From Streptacidiphilus sp. 4-A2 (GTDB taxonomy: Bacteria; Actinomycetota; Actinomycetes; Streptomycetales; Streptomycetaceae), in assembly GCA_014284505.1 (NCBI GenBank), contig JAAFYY010000001.1, positions 434,001-498,000 of the forward strand: 64,000 bases of DNA, in the 5' to 3' direction. Each line of letters opens with the position of its first letter. Position 1 is the stretch's first letter. The notes below the pieces were generated by a model that was not told the DNA's origin, did no database searches, and worked only from the letters and a program-made list of their open reading frames with translations. Below are positions 1-11,328 of the stretch, piece by piece. The position numbers were made by a program, and so were the translations under genes.

Positions 1-336
1 GCCGCGTCAAGAGCCCTGTGAATATTCATTCCAGCGCTCACTCCGACCACAGACCATCGCAGGTCCTTGAGCTGCAAACACCGTCTTTCCGGCCTCTCCG
101 CCGCATACGGCCGGACGGTCCGCCCATACCGCCGGACAAGGGGGATCCTTCAGACATTCACCGCTATTGTCCGGGAATCCCGACAAGTCCCTCAGCGGTA
201 ATCACCGGCCCGTTGGCCGCTTTTGCGCGGATGGCTTTCCGACGACGGAAAAGGGCAATAACGGACACCGTGCGCGCGGCGGCCGGCGTCATTCGCCGTC
301 CCGGTCCGGCGGGACACCGCGGCGGCGCGGCCCGTG
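1..336. other. No gene recognised at the left edge
   Basis: This stretch lies downstream of the leftward NRPS genes. Short open frames occur on both strands but none shows a recognisable domain, ribosome binding site or codon pattern. It may be a terminator and spacer region or the start of a neighbour outside the window. Confidence 0.5.
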
Positions 337-1973
337 TCAGGCGGAGGGCGGGGCCGAGCCCAGGGCGGACAGGGCTCGGCGGTCGGTCTTGCCGGAGGGG
401 TTGATCGGCAGCTCGGCGAGCCGGATGAACCGGGTGGGCACCATGTGTGCGGGCAGGACGGAGCGGGCGTGCCGGTGCAGCTCCCCCGGCTGTACACCGG
501 CGGGACCGGAGGCGGAAGCCGAGCCGGGGTCCGGGGCGGGGCCAGTGGCGGGGTCGGAGGCGGGGTGGGCGGACGGCGTGTAGAAGGCGGTCAGTTGCGC
601 CTCGGCGAGCCGGCTGAGGGTCCGGACGACCACCAGTTCGCCGATCCCGGGGGCGTCCCGCAAGCGGGCCTCGACTTCACCGAGCTCGATCCGGTAACCG
701 TTGATCTTCACCTGGTCGTCGGCCCGGCCCGCGTAGCAGTACCTGCCGTCGGGCAGCAGGGTGGCCAGGTCGCCGCTGCGGTAGTGGCGCCGGGTTCCGC
801 CGTCGGCGGTCGGCAGCCGGGGGAAGCGCTCGGCCGTCAGCTCCGGCCGGCCCAGGTATCCGGGGCGATGCCCGCTCCGGAGACCAGGATCTCCCCGGTC
901 CCGCCGGGCCGGATGTCCGCGCCCTCCTGGTCGACGACCCGCAGCTGCCAGCCGTCCAGCGGCTCGCCCAGCTCGGCGGCGAAGTCGGAGCCGCCCGGGG
1001 CGTCCGGGTCCCGGTCCAGTTCCTCGTCCGTGAGCGGGCGGGAGGTGACGAAGACGGTGGCCTCGGTGATGCCGTAGGTGTTGACGAACCGGGTGGTGCG
1101 GCCGAAGGCGGCCCGCCAGGCGCGGACGTCGCGGACATCGATGGACTCGCCGCCGAAGACCACACAGCGCAGCGCGGGCGGGACGGCGGTGCGCCGGGTG
1201 CGGGCGACCCGCGCAAGGTACCGGAAGACCGAGGGGACCACGCTGAAGACGGTGACCCCTCGCGTACCAGCAGGTCCAGGGTCGCCTGGGGCGAGGCCGC
1301 CACCTCCGGCGGCACCACCACCAGCGTCGCCCCGCTGAGCAGGGCGCCCCAGATCTCCCATACCGAGAAGTCGAACGAGTAGGAGTGGAAGAGCGTCCAC
1401 ACGTCGTCCTGGCGCAGTTCGTAGCGGCCCGCGCAGGCCCGGATCAGGGCGGCCACATTGCGGTGCGGAATCGGAACGCCCTTGGGGCGACCGGTCGAAC
1501 CGGAGGTGTATCACGTATGCCGGTGTGTCCGGGTCCACCACCGGCTCCGGCAGCGGGAGTTGGCGGCCAGGTTCCGGCAGCGTGTCCAGCCGCAGCACGG
1601 GCAGCGCGGCGAGTTCGGCGGGTACCGGCTGGTCGGAGAGCACCAGGTGCAGGCCGGCGTCCTGCGCGGTGAAGCGCAGCCGCTCCGCCGGGTAGGCCGG
1701 GTCCAGCGGCACATAGGTGTGGCCGCTGCCGAGCACCGCGAGCATCGCGACGATCACCTCGGCGCCGCGCTCCAGATGCAAGCCGATCCGGGCCCCCGGC
1801 TGCGGGCTGCGGTCGTGCAGCAGCGCGGCCAACTGCCCTGCGCGCTGCGCGAGTCGGGCATAGGTCAGCTCACCGCGCGGGTCGCGTACCGCGATCCGGT
1901 CGGGGTTGCGCGCGACCTGCTGGTCGAAGAGACGGTGGAGCAGCAGGCCGTCGTCTCGGGCGGGTGCTGTCAT
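337..1973 (-). CDS. Stand-alone NRPS adenylation (A) domain protein (frameshifted)
   Basis: Activates an amino acid as acyl-adenylate for loading onto a carrier domain encoded elsewhere. Visible A-domain motifs include the AYVI..TSGSTGR core, NTYGITE, the GYRIELGEVEA segment and C-terminal NPSGKTD with the catalytic Lys. The protein stops just after that Lys and has no carrier domain, so it must work in trans. Reading across the indels, the specificity positions look like D-F-W-S-V-G-T-V-F-K, closest to threonine-type codes; this is my alignment by eye. Frameshifts lie near 1508, 1262 and 855. ATG at 1973 begins MTAPARDD. It is the last of three leftward genes, about 70 bp after the amidotransferase, and probably charges the A-deficient module of the 3952-7301 gene. 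Confidence 0.8.
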
Positions 1974-2043
1974 CGTGGGGCGGCCTTTCCCGGGTGGTCG
2001 GCAGGTGTACGACTGGCGTGCGGTGTCGGCACGGTCGGCGGGG

Positions 2044-3872
2044 TCACAGGGCGGTGCGGATCCGGCGGGTGCGCAGCCAGCTGTCGAGTTGCAGCACCAT
2101 CTCGGTGTCGGCCCGGCCCAGCCAGCCGCCACGGTCCAGCCGCCGCGGGTCGTCGGCGATCTGCCGGGCCTTGGGCAGGTCGAGCAGCGGCCGCACGGGC
2201 GCGTCCCGGTCGTCCAGGACCACCCGCAGCCGGTCGGCGAGCGACTGCTTGTACCCGGCGTGGTAGGTGATCGGGAACGGCACCTTGGGCCGGTCCAGGA
2301 CCGAGGCGGGCAGCAGGTCCCTGGCGATCGTCCGCAGCAGGCTCTTGTCGCGGCCGTCGAAGGACTTCATCCGCCAGGGGACGTTGTACAGGTAGCCGTA
2401 GAGGCGGTGGTCCGAGAACGGGAAGCGGACCTGGAGCCCGGCCGCGGCGGCCAGCCGCTCGGAGTGGTTGACCGCCTGCTCGTAGAGCCGGGTCATGTGC
2501 AGGTGGTCGATCTCGCGGGCACGCCGGTCGTCGGCGGGGGCGCCGGGCAGGTGCGGCACCTCCTGCCGGGCCTCCTGGTAGCGCTCCGCGCAGAAGTCGG
2601 CGAAGCCGATGTCGCGCAGCAGGCCCTGGTCGAAGAGGTCGTTGCCGATGCCGTTGGCCAGCCCGAAGGCCTGGGCGCGTTCGATCCAGGGAAAGGTCCG
2701 GTGCTCGGTCGAGGCGCGTTCCTCCTCGCTGATCAGGCCGCCGAACACGGCGTCGGCGGCCTCGCCGCTGAGCGCCACCGGGGTGTGCGCGGCGACCTGG
2801 CGGTAGAACAGGTAGGGCGTCAGGTTCTTGTCGCCGAAGGGTGAGGGGAAGTCCTTGGCGGCCAGGACCGCGTCCAGGGTCCGCCGGTCGGTGAGCGTGG
2901 CCGGGTCGACCAGGATCTCCCGGTGGTCGCAGCCCAGCTGCTCCACCACTGCCTGGGCGAAGGGCCGGTCGGGGACGGAGGCGGCGGTGTCGCCGAAGGA
3001 GACGGTGAACGTCCTGGGCGCGGCCCCGGTGCGCTCGGCGACCAGACCGGTGAGCGCGCTGGAGTCCAGGCCGCCGGAGAGCAGCACGGCGGCCGGACGG
3101 GCGTCGGCCTCGCGCGCGATCGCCTCGTCCAGCAGTCCGCGGGCGGTGCTGATCGTGGCGGGCAGGCCCTCGGTGTGCGGGCGGGCCTGAAGTGCCCAGT
3201 ACCGGTGCTCGCTCACACCGTCCGGGCGCAGCCGGACTAGGTGGGCGGGCCGGACCTCGCGTACCGCGCGCAGTACGGAGTGGCCGGGGCGGCGTACCTG
3301 GGCGAGGGCCGAGCACAGTCCCTGGGCGTCGAGTTCGTTGTCGACCAGCGGGTGCGCGGCCAGCGCGAAGGTCTCGGAGGCGAAGAGGGCGCCGTCGGGC
3401 AGCGGCAGATAGCTGAGCGGTTTGACGCCGAAGCGGTCCCGGCAGAGCACGAGTTCACTGGCTTCCGGGTCCCACAGGGCGAAAGCGAACAGCCCCTCCA
3501 GGCGCTCGGCGACGGCGCAGCCCCAGCGCAGATAGCCGTGCAGCACCAGGTCGGCGTCCGTGTCGAGGGCACCGGCGCGGTGGTCCGCGGCGAGGGCGGA
3601 GCGCAGTTGCGCGGTGTTGTAGAGCACGCCGTCGAAGGTGATCGCGGCGATCACGCGGCCGTGTTCCCGGGCCACGGCGGGCTGCGCTCCCGGGGCTCCC
3701 GGCGCTCCCGCGGGGCCTGCGCGTCGGCGCTGTGGCCGAGCAGGGCGTGCGGGCTGTGCCACTGCCGGTCGCCGTGGCCGCCGCGGGTGAGCCGGGAGGT
3801 CATCGCGGCGGCGAGGTCGCTGTGCTGGGTGAGGTCACGGCCGCGGTCTACCCAGCCGGTGATCCCGGACAT
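2044..3872 (-). CDS. Asparagine-synthetase-like amidotransferase with Ser at the glutaminase position (frameshifted)
   Basis: The protein has the two-domain layout of AsnB: an N-terminal Ntn-type glutaminase fold (MSGITGWVD) and a C-terminal ATP-pyrophosphatase domain with the PPi-loop SGGLDSS. In glutamine-dependent AsnB enzymes residue 2 is the nucleophilic Cys; here it is clearly Ser (ATG TCC). Family members without this Cys, such as beta-lactam synthetase and CarA, use an amine within the substrate or free ammonia instead. One frameshift lies near 3705. The total of about 609 residues is normal for the family. An AGGAG site precedes ATG 3872. Position between two NRPS genes suggests it forms an amide or lactam on the peptide product. 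The exact reaction is unknown. Confidence 0.85.
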
Positions 3873-3951
3873 GGTGCTCCTAGCTCTCGGATCGGTGGTT
3901 GTCGGGGAGGGGACGGCCGGCCCGGCTGGGGACCGGCCGTGGCGGTGGGGG

Positions 3952-6900
3952 TCAGCGCGGCGGTTCCAGCTTCTCCAGTGGGGTGCCGAGGTGCCCGGCG
4001 AAGTCTCCGAGCAGGGTGGTGAGCCATCGGCCCAGGTGCTGGATGTCCGCCGCGTCGAAGCGGTCGCCGCGGTGGGAGAGCCCGGCCCGCAGTCGTCCGT
4101 GGTCCTCGACGAAGGTGAGGGTGAGCCCGAATTTGGCCTCGTAGCCGAAGCGTTCGTCGGAGGGCAGCGGGGTCATCAGGCTGTCGCCGATGGGGACCGG
4201 TTCGGTGGACCTGAGGTTCAGGTTGAGCATCACGTCGGCGAACGGGGTGGTGGTGGCGCTGCGGGGTGGCGCGAGCCGGACGACGACCTCCTCCAGCGGC
4301 GCCCCGGGTGGTCGCCGAGGAGCAGGACCGTCTCGCGCATCGCGTCCAGCAGGTCGCCGAGGGTCTGGCCGGGTTCGCGCCGGGAGCGCAGGATCGCGGT
4401 GCCCAGGCGGGGGCCGAGCAGCCGGGGGAAGGGGCCGCCGGCGGAGTCGGCCACCGGTACCGCGAAGGTGAGGTCGGACCGGCCGGTCAGCAGGTGCAGG
4501 GCGGCGGCGACGGCGGTCGCGGCGATCATGAACCAGGAGCTGCCACGCCGGGTCCCGGCCTGGCGCAGCCGCGGCAGCAGGTCGTCCGGCAGCGGCAGGA
4601 CGAACGCCCCGTCCGGCTGGGCCGGGGAGGGCGGGGCCAGCGGCAGGCGGGCCGGGGCTCCGGCGAGGCGGGCGGCCCAGAAGTCGGCGGCCGCGGTGGC
4701 GGCGGCCCGGGTGCGCGGGTGCCGGGTGGCGGCGGCATAGTCCCGGTACTGGTCCGGCGGCGGCAGTTCGGTCAGGCCGCCGCGGGCGGCGGCGTGGTAG
4801 GCGGCGCCCAGTTCGGCCGCCAGTACCTGGACCGATTCGCCGTCGAGCACCAGGTGGTGGGCGCAGACCAGCAGGGCCTGGGTGTCCGGATCCAGTTCCA
4901 CCAGGGCGAAGCGGGCCAGCCGTCCGGCGGCGGGGTCGAACGGGGTCCGGGCCGCCTCCCGCAGCCAGCGTTCGACCGCTTGCGACCGCTCGGGCCCGGG
5001 CAGGTGGGCGAGGTCGTGCTGTTCCAGTGCGGGCGACCAGGGGCCTTCGATCCGCTGGACGAGCCGGCCGTCGTCGTCCAGGAACCGGGTGCGCAGGATT
5101 TCGTGCTGCGCCACCAGGCCCGCCAGGGACTTCTCCAGGGTGCCCGGGTCCAGCCGGCCCTGGATCCGCCAGGCCAGCACGATGTTGTAGACGGCGTGGC
5201 CCGGGTCCAGCCGCTCGGCCAGCCAGATGCGTTCCTGGAAGCCGGAGGCGGGGGTCTGCGGGGCTTGCGGCACGGGGCCGCCGACGGTCCGGGGCGGCTC
5301 GGCGGTGCCCAGGCGTTCGTCGATGAGCGCGGCCAGTTCGCCGAGCCTGGGGTGGTCGAACACGTCGCGCAGGGAGATCTGCACGCCCAGTTCCTCCTGC
5401 ACCTGGGTGACGAGCTGCCCGACCAGCAGGGAGTGGCCGCCGAGTTCGAAGAAGGAGTCCTGTGCCTGCGGCGGGTCCATGACCAGGACCTCTCCCCAGA
5501 CCCCGGCCAGTGCGTCCAGGCAGCCGGCGGGGTTCGCGGCGGCCGGAGCGGGGGCGGGGACGGAGCCTGCGGCGGGCGGGGCAGCCGGGCCGAGGAGTTC
5601 CAGCCGGGCGCCGGGCAGGGTCCTGGCGCGCAGCGCGGTCCGCAGTGCGCTGCCGCTGCCCGCGGGCAGCGGCAGCCAGGCGGTGCCCGCGGGCTGCCCG
5701 GCGGCCGGGTCGCCGCCGGTCGCGGACGCGGCCGGGCCGGTGCCCAGCCACAGCCGTCCGGGGACGCCGACGGGGGCCGGGTTGCCGTCCTGGTCGAGGA
5801 CGAGCGCGGTCACGCCCGTGGGCACGGCGGCGATGGTCCGGGCCGGCGCCGACGGCCGGTCGGGGGCGGTCAGTTCGTCCCAGCCGAAGGCGGGCCCGTC
5901 GGCCCGGACGGCGTCCGGGCCGGGCGGGGTGCGCTGCTCCAGCACGGCGGCCACGTCGGAGAGGCGGCGGTCCGGGTGGGCGCAGAGGTCCTCCAGCAGG
6001 GCCAGGTAGTCCGCGCCATCGCGGCGAGCAGGGTCGGCCCGACGGTGGCGCCCGGGTCCTTCCACAGGATGGTGAGGCCGCCCTTGTCCCCGCGCAGCAT
6101 CAGCGTGGCCCGGTAGTCCGCGGTGCTCTCCAGCGGGCGCAGGCTGAGCACGGCCGAGGTGCCGTGCGGGTCGGTCAGCCGCATCGCGCGCACGTCGACG
6201 TGCTCGTGCCGGCCGGCGTCCCACCACTGGAAGACCACTTGGTGGGTGCGGGCGTGGGCGTCGGGGCCGGTGAGTCCCGCGGCACGCAGGATGGCCGGCA
6301 GCGGCAGGTCGCCGTGGCGGACGCAGGCGCGCATGTCCTGGTGCAGCCGGGTGGTCACGGTGGCGTAGCTGTCGGATCCGGTGACGGTCTGCGCCACCGG
6401 CAGGGCGTTGACGAAGTAGCCGACCGTGGCCCTGGGTGCCCGGCAGGGAGCGCCCGTGGAACGGGGCGTTGGCCAGCAGCCGGTCCTGTCCGCTGTAGCG
6501 GCGCAGCAGCACGAAGAAGGCGGCGAACATCACCGTGAACCGGCTGACGCGCAGCTGTTGGGCGGCCTCGCCGACGCGGTGCAGCAGTTCGGGGTCGAGC
6601 GGGCCGCCGAGGACCTGGTACCGCGGCGGTTCCAGGGGCGCGGGCAGTTCGAAGGCGGGCGGTTCGAAGGCGGGCGGTTCGCCGCCGAGGAAGCCGCGCC
6701 AGTATTCCCGGTGCGGCTCGCCCTCAGGGCCTTCGGCCAGTGTGTGCGAGTGCTCGGCCGATGCCCGCAGGGCGGTCGCCTCGTCAGGTGCGCCGAGATC
6801 CTCCCCGCGCCAGGCGCGGGTCAGGCCGTGCAGCAGCGCCAGTACTGACGCCCCGTCACATACCAGGTGGTGAATGGCGATCAGCAGCAGAGTGCCGTCG

Positions 6901-7301
6901 CCGTGGTGGATCACGTCGGCGCGGATCAGCGGCCCGCGCCGCAGATCGAAGGGGCGCTGCCAGGCGTCCCGCGCGGCCTGTTCGGCCGGCTCGGCGGTGG
7001 TGTGTTCGCGCACCGGGACCGGCGGCGGCTCGGACCAGTCCAGCACCGGGGCGCGGCTGCCGGGGTCCAGGACCCGGCCGAGCAGGTGCGGGTGCCGCTC
7101 GGCGACCGCGGCAAGTGCGGCGCGCAGCCGTTCGGTGTCCAGGTCGCCCTGGACGTCAAAGGCCAGCGGAATGATGTGCGTCCACTGCTCCGGGTCGATC
7201 TGCCAGGCGACCCACATCGCCTGCTGTCCCACGGACAGCGGGATCCGGCCGACGCCGTCGGTCCCGGCCTCGGCCTCGACCTCGGCCTGAATGTCTGTCA
7301 T
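3952..7301 (-). CDS. Non-ribosomal peptide synthetase, C - vestigial A - PCP - C (frameshifted)
   Basis: The first condensation domain carries HHLVCDG at residues 144-150. It is followed by about 150 residues that keep only a short A-domain-like piece (VLDQDGNPAPVGVPGRLWLG), then a carrier domain (FFELGGHSL, Ser near residue 617) and a second condensation domain with HHLVLDG near residue 815. A complete A domain (about 500 residues) is absent, so the carrier needs charging in trans, most simply by the 337-1973 protein. Breaks near 6440 and 6025 cancel each other; another lies near 4310. ATG 7301 has AGCAGGAG upstream. It is the first gene of the leftward operon. Loss of A by misassembly is possible, but both edges of the stub read in frame. 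Confidence 0.85.
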
Positions 7302-8149
7302 GTTCTGCTCCTGCTGGGGAGATCGGTCGTCGAATGGCCGCCGTCGGGCGGTTCACCGCGGGAGAGCGCGGGTTGCAGCGGCAGTGGGCGGCGGGGTGCG
7401 GAGGGGCGGCGGCAGGGTACGGAGGGCGGCGAACCGGCGGGTGCGCCGGGGCTCGCGGGTCGTGGCGGGCCGCCCCGGGTACCCGGAGGGCCGCCTGGAG
7501 GCTCGGCGGCGGGCGGACGCCCGGCCGGCCCGCCGGGGCACGGACGATCACCGCGCGGCCTGCCCCACCGACCGCAGGCAGGCGGTTCGGGCCATACCGC
7601 CAATTCCGGCCGGACTGCCGGCGGTCAGGTTTGTCAGCAGGCCGCCGCGGGAATGCCAGCCCCTTTCCTCCGGCACCGGAACAGGATGCCCTGCGTTCCG
7701 GCGTTCATACTGCGGAAATACTGGACCAATCACGGGAAGATCAAGGGAAGCGTCCGCGGATCAACATAACTTCTCGGCCAGCGCAGCGCCAGGCCCACTT
7801 TGAGATGCGACGCGACCATATTTTTGGCCTGATTTCACCCTGTTTCATGGGAATCATCCGCCACTGTCCTGCGGTCGGGCGCGGCGGCAGCGTGCCTACC
7901 ACCATGAATGTCGGATCGCCAGGAATGCGGAACCGGTGACCTGCGGGGGTTGACTTCGTCGGCACCCGATCTCTTATGATCGAACGAGAATCGGCGATGA
8001 TCCGCAGCCGGACCGGCGCCACATTATTTGTGCACCACCGTAATTTCTGCACATAAGGGCAGGCGCTTTGCCCACAAGGGCAGATCCCGCTGTCACCGCG
8101 AGCAACCGGCGCGCCCCGCAGCGAAACCGATCCGAAGGAGAGTCAGCGG
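7302..8149. other. Divergent promoter region between the two NRPS transcription units
   Basis: No coding sequence is supported here. The right half (about 7680-8060) is clearly more AT-rich than the surroundings and holds the likely promoters. On the minus strand a TTGATC near 7744 followed by a TATTTC-like -10 is a weak candidate for the leftward operon. The rightward candidate is listed separately. Confidence 0.55.
7950..7980 (+). promoter_or_regulatory. Candidate promoter for the rightward biosynthetic operon
   Basis: TTGACT (7950-7955) and TATGAT (7975-7980) resemble -35 and -10 hexamers of the main sigma factor, with a somewhat long 19-base spacer. It lies about 170 bases before the first rightward NRPS gene, in the AT-rich part of the divergent region. 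Confidence 0.45.
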
Positions 8150-11100
8150 ATGTACGCTGCGCAGCTTTCCATCCCCGAGGCGCTGGCCGATCAGGCCCGG
8201 CGCACTCCGGACGCGACCGCCCTCCGGGACGCCTCCGGCCGGCTGACCTACCGGGAGCTCCAGGAGTGCGTCGCCCGCTTGGCCGGAGCCCTGCACGACC
8301 GGGGTGTGCGCCCGTCGGACGTGGTCGCCCTGCGGGCGGCGCGCGGCACCCCGGTGGTGATCGCCCTGCTGGGAGTGCTCGCGGCCGGGGCGTCCTGCCT
8401 GCCGCTGGATCCGGGCGAGCCGCCCGCGCGGACGGAGCACCTGCTGGCCGACACCGGCGCCGCCCTGGCCGTGGTGGACGAGGCGGGCGCGCAGCGGATG
8501 CCGTCGGCTCCGGGCGTCCGCGTCGTCGCTCTGGCCGAACTGCTGTCCCCGGGAGCCGGATCGGCCGCCGCACCGGGACCGGCACCGGCACCGGGACCGG
8601 CCGACGCGGGGCAGACCGCCTTCGTGCTGTCCACCTCCGGCACCACCGGCCGCCCCAAGGCCGTGGCGGTGCCCCACCGCGGGGTGGTCCGCCTGGTACG
8701 CGACCAGGACTTCGCCCGTTTCGGCCCGGACAGCACGGTGCTGCTGCACTCCCCGCTGACCTTTGACGCCTCGGTCATGGAGATCTTCGCCGCGCTGCTC
8801 AACGGCGGCGAACTGGTGGTCGCCCCGCCCGGACGGCTCTCCCCCGCCGACCTCGGCAAAGTGCTGCACGGCTTCTCGGTCGACACCCTCTACCTCACCG
8901 CGTCGCTGCTGCACCTGGTCGTGGACGAGGAGTTGGAGGCCCTGAGCGGGGTACGGCTGCTGCTCACCGGCGGCGAGTCGGCCTCCACCGAACATCTGGA
9001 GCGGCTCCGGCTGGCGCTGCCGCAGTGCCGGGTCGTCGAGGTGTACGGCCCCACCGAGAGCACCGTCATCAGCACCGTGTTCCCGATCGACCCGGACCAT
9101 CCGGTGCCCTCGCCGGTGCCCATCGGCCGGCCGATCGCCGGTGCGGAGGTGCACCTGATCGGCGGGGACGGACAACCGGTTCCCGACGGGGAGCTGGGCG
9201 AGCTGTGGCTGGGCGGCGTCGGGCTGGCCCACGGCTACCCGGGCAACCCCGGGCTGACCGCGCGGAAGTTCGTCCCCCATCCGGACGGCACGCCCGGCCG
9301 CCGCCTCTACCGCAGCGGTGACCTGGGCCGCCGCCGGGCGGACGGCGTCATCGTCTTCGCCGGACGGATCGACGACCAGATCAAGATCGAGGGACACCGG
9401 ATCGAACCCGGCGAGATCGAGCACGCCCTGCGCCGCCACCCCGCGGTCGCCGACGCCTTCGTCCAGGCCGTCCGGGAGCCGGGCACCGACCCGCGCCTGG
9501 TCGCCTACCTGGCGCCCGCCACCGGGGGCGAGCCGCTGGACACCCGGCAGGCACGCGAATACCTCTCGGCGCTGCTGCCCGAGTACCTGGTGCCGGGCCA
9601 GTACGTGTGGCTGGACCGCCTGCCGCTCAAGGAGAACGGCAAGGTCGACCGGCTCCTGCTGCCGCCGCCCGGCGCAGCCGCCGCCGCCCGGGCGCAGGAC
9701 CGGTCCGGGGCGCGGGAGCTCTCCGCGACCGAGCGGCAGGTCGCGGAGATCTGGTGCGAGGTGCTGCGGCTGGACTCGGCCGGGCCCGAGGACGACTTCT
9801 TCGCCTGCGGCGGCACCTCCATCGGCGCGTCCCGGGTGGTCGCCCGGATCCGCGCCCGGCTCGGCGCCGCGCTGCCGCTCGCGGTCCTGTTCGAAACCCC
9901 GACCCTGGCCCAGGTCGCCCGGGCGGTGGACATCGCCCGGGCGGCGGCAACAGGCCTGCGGCCGGCCGACTCACCCACCGAAAGCCCCGCGCCCGCAGGG
10001 AGTTCAGCGCCCCGCTCTCGCTTCAGCAACGGGCCCGGCTGGACGCCTACCGCGCCGCGGCCGACGGCCGCACCCAGCCGGTGCTCATCGTCCACCGACT
10101 GCGCGGCCCACTGGAGGTGCCGGCCCTGCGCTCCGCCCTGGACGCACTGACGGTCCGTCATGACATTCTGGCCACCCGCTATCCCGCCGACCGGAACCAG
10201 GACGGGGCGGCGATCGGTGTGGTCTCCTCGACGGCCGGCCGGCGCTGGCCGTTGGAGGTGCGGACGCTGCCGGCCGAGCGGCAGGACGCCGAGATCGAGG
10301 CCACCCGCGGCGAGCTGGGATTCGGCCGACTGCCCTTCGACCTGGAGCAGGGCCCGCCGGTCCGGGCCCTGCTGGTGACCGACGGCGGCAGCGAACACGT
10401 CCTGGCGCTGGCCGTGGACCATCTGGCCTTCGACGAGGTGTCCGCCGAGATCCTGGCCACCGAACTCGCCGTGCTCTACGCCCGGGCCCGGGGTCTGGCC
10501 GCGCCCGCCCTGGGCCCGGTGACCCAGTACCAGGAGTACGCCCGGATGCAGACCGAGCAGTACCGCGCCCCCGAGGGGCGGGCGGCCGTCGCCCGGGCCG
10601 TCGGTCAGCTGTACGACCGAGGATTCCGGCCGCCGCTGCCCCTGCCCGCCCACCCCGGCCACGATCCGCTGGCGACCGGCCGCACCGCGGCGGTCGGGCG
10701 CGCGCTGCCCCCGCTGGGGCCCGCGGTCGAGGCCCGGCTGGCCGCCCTGGGGATCACCCCCGCCTGCTTCTTCCTCGGCGTGCTGGCCCGAGCCGTGTCC
10801 TCGGTCGCCGACGGCGAACGCTTCGGCTTCCAGATCTCCCAGTCCGGGCGGCACCTGCCGGGGACGGACACCACCGTGGGCTGCCTCACCGAGCTGGCGT
10901 TCGTCGAGTTCGAGCGCGCCCGCTGCGCCGACCCCGGGGAACTGCTGGAGGACGCCCGGCGGCAGCTGGTCCGGCTGGTCACCGATCCCCCACCGCTGGC
11001 GGCGGCGCTGGAGCAGCTGCGCGCCGAGGGCCGGCGCGCCGAGGTGGCACGGCTGCGCAACCGCCCCTATCTGCTGTACCACCACCGCCAGCACACCCCG

Positions 11101-11328
11101 GCCGTCCCCTTCGCCCCAGGACTGCGGCTGACCCCGCTGCACCCCACCCCCCGCCCCGGCATCAGCCGGGAGCCCCGTCTGAACGTCGCCACCCGCTCGG
11201 GACCCGACGGAGGAGAAGTCTTGCTCGAATACGTCGAGGACGCCTACCCGCGCGACCTGGTCACCTCGATCGCCGAGGCCGTGGCCGGCGCCGTGGCCGA
11301 GCTGGGCGCATGGGCCGGCTCCCGGTGA
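8150..11328 (+). CDS. Non-ribosomal peptide synthetase, A - PCP - C (one frameshift)
   Basis: The A domain shows STSGTTGRPK, VYGPTES, YRSGD and the ENGKVD Lys motif. By eye its specificity positions read D-A-M-Y-L-G-V-V-I-K, suggesting an aliphatic amino acid. A carrier domain follows (FFACGGTSI, Ser near residue 557), then a C-like domain. In that last domain the HHxxxDG motif reads DHLAFDE: the second His and the Asp are kept, the first His and the Gly are lost. A module starting with A and ending with C suggests an initiating amino acid passed to another protein or released by the terminal C. A frameshift lies near 9995. GAAGGAG precedes ATG 8150. It overlaps the next gene at GTGA. Confidence 0.85.

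Noticed and set aside
2044-3872. AsnB-like protein as a lasso-peptide cyclase
   Set aside because: No precursor peptide, RRE protein or leader peptidase (B protein) is nearby; NRPS genes flank it on both sides.
3241-6116. Long plus-strand frames opposite the AsnB-like and NRPS genes
   Set aside because: They contain low-complexity Gly/Ala/Arg sequence without motifs, while the minus strand encodes clear domains.
9505-11142. Long open frame on the minus strand (over 500 codons)
   Set aside because: It is antisense to the A-PCP-C NRPS gene, has no recognisable domain and reflects the codon bias of high-GC genes.
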